A stretch of DNA of 64,000 nucleotides from Antedon mediterranea (lineage: Eukaryota; Echinodermata; Crinoidea; Comatulida; Antedonidae). The DNA lies in assembly GCF_964355755.1 (NCBI RefSeq), contig NC_092672.1, positions 18,286,501 to 18,350,500 on the forward strand, in the 5' to 3' direction. The position numbers and the translations under genes were made by a program. The notes under the pieces were generated by a model, which was not told the origin of the DNA, made no database searches, and saw only the letters and a list, made by a program, of their open reading frames with translations. Below, in pieces: positions 23,030 through 32,789 of the stretch. Within the stretch, counting starts at the first letter, position 1. The number at the start of each line of letters is the position of its first letter.

Positions 23030-23180
23030 TTTTTTCATAATTAATTCTGAGTCCAGAATATATAGAAAATTCATCCAGTATATCTATAATCGGTTTAATT
23101 GAGTTTTGGTGTTTGAGAAAAACACAGTGTCATCTGCAAATTGGCTAATTCTTATGTCTACATTATGGTGAAGTAGTGTT
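23030..23180 (-). pseudogene. LINE reverse transcriptase catalytic fragment
   Basis: On the reverse strand the sequence reads HHNVDIRISQFADDTVFFSN, containing the FADD catalytic motif of non-LTR retrotransposon RTs, followed by decayed codons. It lies in the central part of the foldback element, so that element has captured or been hit by a LINE. Confidence 0.5.
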
Positions 23181-26100
23181 AGTCCCCAGTGTATTAGGTA
23201 ACCATCCATTCAGTCACATAAGATGTTGCTTTAAATTGCTTTACTTGCTTTATCTATAACGTATCTGATTGGAATATGCTTAACTAAAGTTGGCCATGCT
23301 TCTCTTTAGGATTTGGAAAATATCTTAAAATGTCGTCTAACAAACTTTTTTAGAATATTTTATTTTTAGGTTCTTCACGCGAATGATATAGTTACAGTAC
23401 ATCGCTGATATCTTCTTGAGTACAGTATCTCCTGGGGTATCTCCTCCATAATCATTGTGGTTCCCATATATTATCACCAACATATTGACTTATTCTCGTC
23501 ATCACTTTCCAACTGTATTTCAAAAGCTGAATTTTGTTTTTATTCTGTAATCTTCAAAACATAGGCTTAGCAAAATCATAATCATAGTAGCTCATAAATT
23601 AGCAAAAACCTGTAGCTTATGGCCACCATTTTGACAATCAAAATGGTGGCCCTTGAGTGAACTTCAAAAAGCTGTATTTAGATTTCTTGACCCTCAAAAC
23701 ATAAACATTGCCACCAAAATCACTTCCATGCACGATGTAGAAGCTGAGGTACGAGGACAAATCTGTAAATTTTATGGCAGCCATTTTGAAAACAAAATGG
23801 CAGGCATTAGGTGAACTTTAAGATACTATATTTGAATTCCTTGACCTTCAAAACATATACTTTTCTATCAAAATTACGTTCATATGATGTAGAAGCTGAG
23901 ATATGAGGAAAAATCTGTAAATTTTATAGCAGCCATTTTGATTTTCAAAATGGCGGCCATTGGGTGAAATTCAAATTAATGCTGTATTTGGATTCCTTGA
24001 CCGTCAAAACCTACATTTTGCCACCAAAATCATGTCTATACATGATATAGAAGCTGAGATAAGCACAAATCTGTATTTTAAGGCGGCCATTTTGAAAAAC
24101 AAGATGGCGGTCATTGAGTGAACTTCAAAATGCTGTATTTAGATTCCTTGACCCTCAAAACATACATTTTGCCACCAAAATCATTTCCATGCATGATGTA
24201 GAAGAGGAGATATGAGCAAAAACCTGTATTTTACGGCGGCCATTTTGAAATCCAAAATGGCGGCTTTCCCCAGGCCAGATGAGCTGGAACTTTTTTTTGG
24301 TGGATATATAGACCCCATATGACACAAATCAGTTGAGAAACACTTGTTTCTAATTTTTTCCCAGAGAAAGTGTAAAATGGGGATACTATCTGGATACCAT
24401 CAAATATGATCTTCAAGAAGGCTGTACAAATGTTGAGTACACAAGAGTCTCTGCAGACAGAGCCCATTGCCCTGATTTGCAGTCCTGTTACAGGTAACAT
24501 TCTGTCTATGCTTTTCAAAGTTCTACATTGCTCTTTTCAAAATTGTATACAGTTTGGGAACAGGATGTTTGATTGATCTTCAGGGTCTATAGAAACAAGT
24601 AAAAATGCTTGAAGCATTCCAATTTGTCCGGGCTGCTTAGTGGACGAAAACAAAAAACTTTAGTTTACTTTTATTCTTTTAGCAGGTAAATAAAAAAGGT
24701 TGAAGAGGGAAACATATATGCATGATAAGTGCTTTTCAAGGGGGTTTTAGGAAACGTGGTCTTCCCGATGTCGGAAATTTTGAGGGCATTTTGACACCCC
24801 TTTATAACAACCTGAAAATCGACTGAGTTGAACAATTTTGGTTTACTTCAAGAAATCTGCTCGGTACTCCCAAAAGACCAAAGAGGGTATATGAAGAGAT
24901 AAAGTATTATCGATTCTATTCAATGCAAAATAATTTTCAGCAAGTATTTATATAGTATGCAAGCAACAAAAAATGTATACCTAATTTTTGGTATGTGTTA
25001 TCTTTTTTTGATTTTAGGGTATTTTACAAGGAATTCAGGACACACTATGGGGACACCGGTGGAGCAAAAATGATGCTATTCCTTGACAAAAAGGTTCAAG
25101 ATTTTAATGAGAACCACAATGATGAATGTGTAAAGCTAGAGACAACCTGTGATGGCCAGACCGTCATTGCTATTTGCACACCCCTTATGAAGCGAGTACA
25201 CTCTATGTGGAAAATCAGTAAAGAGATGGTTTTTGTGGACTCCTCTGGCAACATGGATCGCCAGAACTGCAGAGTCTTTTTATTGCTGATGCATAGCCCT
25301 GCTGGTGCTCTTCCACTTGGTGTTTTAATAACATCTTCAAGCTGCTTCATTCAATTTTACCAGAGAGTGCTTTCTTCAATGCAAGTAATGGTCCAGGTAT
25401 ATTTATGACAGATGATTGCACATCACTTCGATTGGCCCTGCATGAAGTTTATCCTAATTCTGTCTTGCTGCTGTGCCATTTCCACTTGCTTCAAGCCATG
25501 TGGAGATGGCTGTGGGACAGCAAGCACAAGATTGATAAAAATGATCGACCCCATCTCCTTAACATCTTCAAAGCCATGGTGTATGCTGAGACTGAGGATG
25601 ACCTACACAGCATGTTCAAAAGAACAACAGAAGCTGATGCTACTTCCCTAAAGTATCCAGGCTTTGTAGCTCATGTGAATGAAATCTATGAGCGCAGAGT
25701 GACATGGTCACTAGCCCACAGGAAAGATCTGAGAACAAAGGGCAACAACACTACAGCTTATTGTGAAGCTGCCATGAGAATTCTCAAAGACAAAATCTTC
25801 TACAGGCTGAAGGCATTCAATATCTGTCAACTTACTGATTTTGTTCTGACCCGGTTGGAAAATTATAATGTAAGAAAGCTGACAGACATCGCCAACAATC
25901 GCCTCAACAGCAACAACTTGATTTCTCGATTCTACCCTTGTCCGAAAGATGTTTCCCCGGATGCTGTCACCAAGCTAGGAAATTGTCAAGAGTACACAGT
26001 AAAAAGTGCCAGGGAAAACACTTATTACAATGTGAACATGGACATTGGAATCTGCACATGCCCAATAGGTAGAACAGGTGCTCCATGCAAGCACCAAGCA

Positions 26101-27089
26101 GCTATTATGCACAAATACAGTATAAGAATCAAGCAACTTCCTCCCTGTTCAGTCTGTAGACATGAGAAAGCTTTTCTACACAATTGCTACTGGTGGAGAT
26201 GCAATTGATGACCATTGGTTTCAGCCACTCAGGAGTGGTATATTGCAGACTGACAACTGCCGAAACATCAGTGTCTCCTCTCCAAAAGATGCCTCATCCA
26301 CAGAAGAAGCCTCCTCCCTAGAAGGAACCCCCTCACTAGAAGGAACCGCCTCCCTAGAAGGAACCTCCTTTACAGAAGGAATAGCCTCCACAGAAGGAAC
26401 AGCCTCCACAGAAGGGACGTCCTGTACAGCAGATGATGATGCAACCCCAGCTAAAGGTGGCGCACACCATATGGGACAATTACAAGACCCCCAGATCCTC
26501 CGCATCCAATCGTTAAGATCACAGGCAACACTGATTAATCAATTTAGCCAACCAAGCAAGCGTGTGCCACAGGTTGAAGAACAGTATAGAGTGTACATTT
26601 AATTCAATCCGACAAGAGCTGAGAAACGGGGATCATGAGTTTGAGAAGGCAGTCAAGCATTTCGTCTCAAACTATAACAAGCTCACTACACACAGTCACC
26701 TTGTCAGTGCTCTGCATACTTTTGGTAAGTACAGTGGGGCATCATTAGCATCGAGGTGTAAGGTCAAGGCAAGGGGACTTCAAACATCTAGCAAAATTGG
26801 AGTGCAGCCCACATCTGTTGCTAGGCGTAAGATGCCACTGGGTGGGAGGAGGCGTTTGACTGTTGGAAGACCATCAAAGGCTGCATTCACCACCGAGCAT
26901 GGCTATGCTGTTAAACGCAAAACCAACACACCAAATAGCATGCATGACCTTCCAAGGAAGAAGCGATCGGCAGCCCCGCACAACCTTTCATTTTGTGTTT
27001 TACAAAATGCATCACTCGGCAAAAGCCACACTTCAAAGTAAATTCTCATAGTACTGCTGTTTCACAGCCCATTTTTATAATGAACACGT

Positions 27090-27335
27090 TGAGATTATTT
27101 AGAGGGTTAGATTTAGTTGATACCGTAGTTGACACTTTTTAGAGTGTTAGGTTTTTGTTGATAGTTGACATTATTTAGAGGATTAGGTTCAGTTCATAGT
27201 TGAGGTTATTTAGAGGGTTAGGTTCAGTTCATAGCTGAGGTTATTTAGAGAGTTCGGTTTAGTTGATAGATGATATTATTTAGAGGGTTAGGTTCAGTTC
27301 ATAGTTGAGGTTATTTACAGGGTTAGGTACAAAGC
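27090..27335 (+). repeat. minisatellite of about 35 bp units
   Basis: About seven diverged copies of a unit containing GTTATTTAGAGGGTTAGGTT and CAGTTCATAGTTGAG follow the transposase pseudogene directly. It is non-coding. Confidence 0.75.
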
Positions 27336-29180
27336 CCTTAATAAAATGATATACCAAACCAAATACTCAAGCAAGAGATTATATTTCGTCATATGATAAT
27401 ATGTAAATACAAATAGCAGTACTGTATGTACTGTATACATTGAATTCTGTAATGAAACAAAAGATACATTAGAAAATAGTAATCGTAATATTTGTATTGT
27501 TTTATTTTAACATTTCTCTTTTTCTGATTTATTAAATTATATTTACAATTTCTTTTAAAACAGTTATAATAAAGGATGTGCAATTTGAATTTATGTGTAT
27601 CTGGTTGAGTTAGTCTATTGCCATTATTAGTTAAGAATAACATAATGCCATTGAAACTACAAACATCACTTCATAAGGTATCATTAAATAGTCACCTATT
27701 TTTCCAATATTTTTTATTTTATACCCATAACACTTTGGCCAGGAACATTAATATTATTCTTGTAAACTGGTGGTTTACAAAACATCAGCTAGTTGTAAGT
27801 ACACATATTGATAAACATGAAGACATTGCAGACAGTGTGACTTTCTTAGATGTCATTAGGTAGTTATTATTTGTGCTGTCCGTTTGAGGAGTTTTATTGA
27901 TCGTAGCGCCCTCTGGGGTCAACTAAGGTTAGCTCTACCGCAAGGTTACTTTCTTTTTAACAAGTTAGTCATCTTTGAAAGATGTATCATTAAGATGCAA
28001 AGTTACCTGTGTTTATCACCGTTTTAATGTTTTCTGGTGAGTTTCGGAACCTATATATAGTAGTTATGTTTTTACCTTAGAATCTGATAGTTGTTATTTT
28101 GTTAGCTGTTACTTATTATATTAAAAGAATTTTATGGATCTTTGGTCCAACATGTTACCACGAGGATGACAAGGTGTGGCTCGTCGTTGTTTCGAGCTTC
28201 CCGTTAACGAAGAATGTGCACCTACGTTAACGTTGTATGCCATATGTTAGCACTGTATGCCGTATGTTAAGCCTAAAATATAACTAGCGTTTATCCATAT
28301 ATATTTTAAGCACTAGAAGGTTATAATTTTATCGTATAATTTTCTTAGTTTCTGGTCATTTATAGCTTCTGCTAAAGGACCTCCACTCGCCGATTTTTCT
28401 TAGTCATGAATATTTATGAGTTAGTTTAGAGATTGAGGGCGGTGTTTACCAACGTTATTATAGTGATAATATGTTTCTTTTTAGACATTTTAAAGTTATC
28501 CAAGTGATTTGCTCAGATTGAATCCGTATTATGTTGAGTCACACTCTGTAAGTTTATTTGTAATAATCAGTTGTTATGGTTACATTCGATTGTTCATAGG
28601 TTTTGATGTAACTGAAGTGTGTTATGCGTAACGCTAAACTTTATTGTAAGAAATTGAAGTTTGCAAACAGTTGATAATCTCTGTTTGTAGAGAATGTAAT
28701 ATTTCACCATTCTGACATATTTACTATATAAATCCATTAATCATTTTATTCATGATGTTTGTGACTAGACTATGTATCGATTATGTTTGTTTGCAGTTTT
28801 ACCGCTTTGGAATAAAGACAAAGAAGTACCCGTACTCAAGTGTTTGTGTTCCTTGGTTATACTCATTGGTATAGAGGGCGTCCCGGCTCCCCAGGTCCAA
28901 TTACATTATTGCTTTGGAACAACGAAAATGAGCATAACATCATGTACGATGACCATGATTATCTTAATACCAACTAATAATAATACCTAACCCTTAAAGA
29001 TGTATTGTCCCCCAAAAACATAAAAAATGAAATGAATAAAATCAGCCTTGAATAGCTCATTTTGCAGTTTTTAAATTATAGTTATTCACTTCTGTAGAAA
29101 AAAAACCCAGCAAAAATAACTATTTTACTTATACATTTTTGACATTCCAGTTCTCGGCAAAATATTTTTAATAAACCATA
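27336..29180. other. non-coding stretch, possible undefined LTR
   Basis: 27336-27860 is AT-rich with nothing recognised. 27870-28990 has an LTR-like character: GCGCCCTCTGGGG near 27906, AATAAAGACAAAGAAGTACC near 28811 and GAGGGCGTCCCGG near 28875. I cannot define ends or a target duplication. CTTAAAGATGTATTGTCCCC at 28993 could be an end of a TTAA-flanked element, but I see no partner. Confidence 0.3.
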
Positions 29181-29189
29181 CTGAAAACA

Positions 29190-29400
29190 ATAACATTATT
29201 TATCAAAAACAATCAGGCTTTGCAAGGGATTCCGCACACTTAGATAACATTTTCATCCTAAACAGCACAATCCAAAAATATTTAAGTAAAACTTAAGAGG
29301 GGATCGAGTATTCTGTTGTTTCGTTGATCTTAAACTTCCCTTTGACAGCATAAATCAAAATTTTTTATTAACAAAATTAAGATAAATAGGTTTAAGCAAT
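29190..29400 (+). pseudogene. LINE reverse transcriptase fragment
   Basis: One frame reads QSGFARDSAHLDNIFILNST and, after decayed codons, SVVSLILNFPLTA, resembling the QxGFRxGxST..N and FxDLxKAFDS blocks of LINE RTs. Several stops are present, and the fragment is about 200 bp. Confidence 0.5.
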
Positions 29401-29769
29401 AATAAATTTCATGTAGCAACCACAACTGCTTTTCGAGCTATGTCAGAAATAGCTGCTATTATAGCAGTATTTAACCCTGGCCTTAGACTAAATACTAGCA
29501 TCAGTAGCATGCTTTCCAAGTAACAGCTATAGGCCTACCTAGCAGTAACACTTAACTCTCAGACCTGAGAGCATAACGACAGTCCCACTGTCTATTTTAC
29601 CAATAATGGCACAACTAGCATTAACTAGCATGGTCATAGCACCAAATTAGTAAAAAAATCTGTATGTCTTAACACAGAAAAAAGCAGATACAAACATTTG
29701 TTATTTTGTACGCGATTATTTAGATCCGTGAATGGCTTTCTGTCGCCTCACAACTATTTCAGTCCAAGT
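29401..29769. other. non-coding spacer
   Basis: Nothing is recognised apart from a TAGGCCTA word near 29531. It lies between the LINE fragment and the right copy of the inverted repeat. Confidence 0.3.
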
Positions 29770-29858
29770 ACGCATGCGCGAGAGTATTTTGGAGGTTAAG
29801 TCACGCCCATTTATGTAAATTGCTCACGTTCGTCCTGGAAAAAAAAAATACGCGCCCC
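29770..29858. repeat. right copy of the 89-bp inverted repeat
   Basis: This is the complement of 17617-17705 with few mismatches. Its outer edge (CGCGCCCC) abuts sequence of the gypsy B LTR (CCCCGGATGTAG), so it may have joined the B LTR by insertion or rearrangement. Confidence 0.6.
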
Positions 29859-30590
29859 GGATGTAGTACGTGATGGGCACATGTGCAACTGTATCACCGC
29901 ACTGGCGGCACTCTGATTAAGGTAGTGTGATATAAAGATATACTTTTATATTTAAGAAATTGACCTTTGTATCGGAATTCAAATAGGTTCACAAACTTGA
30001 CCCAGAAAGTCCAAAGGAGAGTTTGTCCAGATGTTTTAATGACCATTTAGTTTATAATAGAGTCCCTAAAGAAAACACTTAGCTTAATTTTGTGACTTTC
30101 CCATCGTTAAACCAGGAGTGACTGACACTATTTAAGTACAGATTTGACAGTGTCATCCATCACAGAAATACCTTATTATACCGTTAATCACTCCCACTTA
30201 AACACCCCTGGATCAACTTAGGACCAATCGTTACCCTCACAGATGATGTAATGACATTATGCAAATGAACTGAGCCAATATACTCCCAAGTTTCAGAAGG
30301 GCCCAGACACACCTTACAGCCATTTCACGGAGCACACACCTTACAGCCACCTCACGGAGCACACACCTTACAGCCACTTCTCCAGAAGCAGACTAACACA
30401 CTTCACACCTCACCGACAGCATCATTGATTGTCCGTTCCTTATCTATACTTATAGTTGTATATTGTACTGAAGTATTATACTGAATAAACAATATATGTG
30501 TTACGACAGTCAAGCGAGTTAGAGTCTTTCATTAGTACCTCAACAACCCAACATTATATTACAGTAGCAATAAAAGAAGACTTGTTTTAC
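29855..30590 (+). repeat. gypsy B 5' LTR remnant, split by a solo LTR
   Basis: 29855-29925 and 30568-30590 together match 47914-48008 inside the gypsy B 3' LTR (CCCCGGATGTAGTAC, CACCGCACTGGCGGCACT, GCAATAAAAGAAGACTTG). The match is contiguous there and is split here exactly at a GTAG duplicated around a family-D solo LTR. The first part of the B LTR is missing. Confidence 0.75.
29926..30563 (+). repeat. solo LTR of gypsy family D
   Basis: This is 638 bp, from TGTGATATAAAG to CATTATATTACA, and closely matches the D LTR at 61000-61597. The 4-bp duplication GTAG lies at 29922-29925 and 30564-30567. It contains direct repeats of CACACCTTACAGCCACTTC type (about 30306-30380) and AATAAACAATATATG near the 3' end. 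It arose by LTR-LTR recombination of a full element, the usual origin of solo LTRs. Confidence 0.9.
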
Positions 30591-30905
30591 AAAGAATTGA
30601 CCTATTTAATGAAGAGTCATTTGGAGTCGAAATCGAGCGTAATCGTAAGTCGGTTCAAGTTGTATTCATGTACTAGACCTGCCGGTCAATCAGTGAGCAA
30701 CTACGTTGCTAGTTTGCGTAGGCTAGCTGAACTATGTCGTTTCGGCAAGACGCTCAAGGAAATGTTATGGTATAGGCTAGTCCTTGGCATAAACGACAAC
30801 CAAATTCAAAGAAAGATGTTGTCATAAACCACGCTGAATTTTAAATCGGCAGTGGAAATAGCGAACGATATTTTGGAAGCAGACGCCAACGTGAAAGATT
30901 TAAAA
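30568..30905 (+). pseudogene. gypsy B gag fragment
   Basis: This is a retrotransposon gag domain. KELTYLMKSHLESKSSVIVS, RFKLYS, PAGQSVSNYVASLRRLAELC and MLWYRLVLGINDNQIQRKML correspond to the capsid C-terminal half in gypsy elements. After a stop at 30825 the frame continues with LNFKSAVEIANDILEAD. The N-terminal half and nucleocapsid are missing, and LTR sequence runs directly into gag, indicating an internal deletion. The fragment ends where unrelated AT-rich sequence begins. Confidence 0.75.
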
Positions 30906-31145
30906 ATTTTATGCAGTTATTATTTTATATTAATAAATATAAAGTAAATACTCAATTTATTTAGGTAAGGTTACATATAGTTCATGATTGCTACTCACTG
31001 TAATAATATAGTAGTACTACAACTAGGCCATTTATATTGTTCTTAATACTCAATTAATAATTAGTGACTTTCTATTCTATGTCCTTATTTTAAGTTAGTT
31101 ATTTTGTATTTTCTGTTTTAAATATAAAATAATTTTTTTGATAGA

Positions 31146-31860
31146 TCAAGAGCCATTTGAAGTTAATTCAGAGGCTACTGTAGAGGAGGATGACCCTATA
31201 CAGGAAGTTGAAAATGCCCAATTGGTTGAAGATGTTGAAGTGTTAGAATTTGTTCAAGTGGATACAAATGTTTAGTTCTTGTTCAAGAAGATGATGATGT
31301 GGATCAACCAGCTGGTCCAGTGCAGGTAGAAGAAGAAAGACCCAGAAAAAAGGCAAAAAAGACAAAACTAAACAAATCTATGGAAGCTGTCTCAACACTA
31401 ATAGCAGACAGATTTGAGGCATCCGAGAAAAGATTGATAGAGGATGAGAGGAGACTAGCGAAAGAACAGAGGGACTGGGAATTAAAAGTTGAAAGAGAGA
31501 ATAGAAATGCCCAACAAGAGCTTTATACACAAGTACAAAACACTCAAAGGGATATGCTACAACAGTTTACAACATGCATGACAACAATGATGACAACAAT
31601 GCAAAATCAACATGTTCCCAATCAAATCCAACATCCAACTCCTGTTTTTTACTCCAATCAACCACGAGTTAATTACAATATGGATCCTCAATCACACACT
31701 CAAGGATACTTATACCAGTCATCTTCTTCACCATCAGCTACTTCACCATCAGCTACTTCACCATCAGCTACTTCACCATTAGCTACTTCACCTTACAGCG
31801 GTAATACATCATCATCCAGCTCAGCAGACAGCAGCCAAGGAGAATTTTATACACTTTAAA
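31146..31860 (+). pseudogene. acidic / coiled-coil protein, possibly Harbinger Myb-like partner
   Basis: This is an apparent exon after TTTTTGATAG. An acidic segment (VEEDDPIQEVENAQLVEDVE) meets a stop at 31273. A shifted frame continues with PRKKAKKTKLNKSMEAVSTL, then a charged helix (EKRLIEDERRLAKEQRDWE), a Gln/Met-rich segment and a Ser/Pro/Thr tail with SPSAT repeated three times, ending at 31857. The basic patch plus helix plus Gln-rich tail recalls the C-terminal half of Myb/SANT-like proteins of PIF/Harbinger elements, but no Myb motif is present. I do not assign a function. It lies between gag and protease remnants of gypsy B. Confidence 0.35.
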
Positions 31861-32552
31861 CACATTTTAAACCAATCATTGTGTTTATGTTAATTTAATG
31901 TAATCTTGGAGTTGTTAAATGAAAATGATTGAAAATAGTAAATTTTTAATTACTGTATACTAATAATGTTAATTTAAAACTTGAGATGATACAATGATTA
32001 TTTTCTGTCAAACAAGTGTACACCATGACATTATTTTAGTAAACTCCTTTAATCACAGCATGCTATTTTTCATATGTTGACCTTTTAGCACTATCAATAC
32101 ATCATTTTTATTGTTACAAATTAATTGTTTAGTTATACAAACAAACATTAACTGCTGGTAAGATTTTTGTTTAAACATGGAGTAAAACTCCATGGTTTAA
32201 ATCAAAAAGGTTTTATTTTGTAGTTATACAACTACATTATCAATACAAAAAACACCTGTTATTAAATGGAAACCATTTAACACGTTAAATTACAGTAATA
32301 AAAAAACTAAATCAGTTTAACAACAATGATTTACAATTTGAAAAAAATAATTAGTTTTCCTGTTTTTTTGTTTACTTTAAGATAATACTGTAATATAGTG
32401 TATTATTATGTATATCGTGTATATATACAAATAATATATTTGTCTGATTATTGTTTAATAAAAAACACTAAAAATTAAAACAAAAATAACAACAATAAAG
32501 GACGCCCTCAATAATTATTTTGTCAGAATTTTTATTAACCGAATATGCCAGA
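31861..32552. other. AT-rich non-coding stretch
   Basis: No gene or boundary is recognised. It is probably part of the block inserted between gypsy B gag (to 30905) and protease (from 32725). Confidence 0.3.
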
Positions 32553-32694
32553 CTCCTTTCTCACAGAAAGCCGGTATATACCGGTTATATTTCCGGCACA
32601 ATAGTCCAATGAGAATGGGTATATGCCGGTAACGATACCGGCACGACGCCAGCATCATACCGGTATATTGCAGGCACGTCTGTGAGAAAGGGGC
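32553..32694. mobile_element. short MITE-like inverted repeat element
   Basis: CTCCTTTCTCACAGA at 32553 is mirrored by TCTGTGAGAAAGGGG at 32680-32694. The interior has several copies of CCGGTATA/TACCGG in both orientations. No clear target duplication is seen. It is about 142 bp and non-coding. Confidence 0.5.
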
Positions 32695-32724
32695 TATAGA
32701 GAACAAAGGTAGCGTAGCTCCAAT

Positions 32725-32789
32725 AACTGTCCAAGTCAAAATTAATGAACACCTCTTACCATGGAGGTTGACACGGGAGCAAGCATTCG
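32725..32789 (+). pseudogene. gypsy B protease, N-terminal part (DTGAS)
   Basis: TVQVKINEHLL and, one frame over, MEVDTGASI give the retropepsin active-site motif of a gypsy aspartic protease. The other half lies at 34485-34720 beyond an LTR-like insertion. Confidence 0.65.

Larger units (their letters stand above)
20735..24388. mobile_element. 3.65 kb foldback-type DNA element, 3-bp TSD, inside exon 4
   Basis: The ends are TAGTATCCCTATTTTA and, at the right, the complement of TAGTATCCCCATTTTA. Inner arms match over GGGAAAAAATTAGAAACAAG and further inward. TCT flanks both sides (20732-20734, 24389-24391), and removing the insert with one TCT restores the reading ...SPSSALDTIKYD. Each arm carries diverged repeats of roughly 165-180 bp containing AAAATGGCCGCC. 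A more central pair (about 21870-22030 and 23180-23350) is also inverted, so most of the element is one long hairpin. No transposase is recognisable, so it is probably non-autonomous. The 3-bp duplication would suit PIF/Harbinger or CACTA types, but neither is shown. Confidence 0.8.
17754..27041 (+). pseudogene. spliced Mutator-like transposase with SWIM zinc finger, disrupted
   Basis: Exons: 17754-17819 (ATGGCG start; donor CAG/GTAAAT), 18648-18854, 20057-20193, 20564-20734 plus 24392-24493, and 25018-27041. All junctions are GT-AG and phase-consistent. N-terminal FLYWCH/FAR1-like region: WLKEFEGTS, TYPNSGQKN, LHCHHNTHP, DHNHEVASADALR. MULE core: VFVDSSGNMD, TDDC, CHFHLLQAMWRWL (CxxH) and NTTAYCEAAMRILKD, which supply the D, D and E region. 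SWIM finger: CTCPIGRTGAPCKHQ (about 26055-26100). The C-terminus has GKYSGA and IGVQPTSVARRK. Lesions are an in-frame TGA at 18708, a 3.65 kb insertion in exon 4, a frame-changing deletion near 25340, and frameshifts near 26150 and 26590. A Ser/Glu/Thr-rich repeat of SLEGT/STEGT type lies at 26290-26430. If intact it would be a nuclear DDE transposase or a domesticated relative. Confidence 0.85.

Noticed and set aside
26221-26505. Reverse-strand ORF with SVEAVPSVEA repeats
   Set aside because: It is the shadow of the Ser/Glu/Thr repeat of the MULE C-terminal region.
29855-29925. Protein-coding segment before gypsy gag (WAHVQLYHRTGGT reading)
   Set aside because: The same sequence lies inside the gypsy B LTR at 47914; the open frame is short and has a TGA in this copy.
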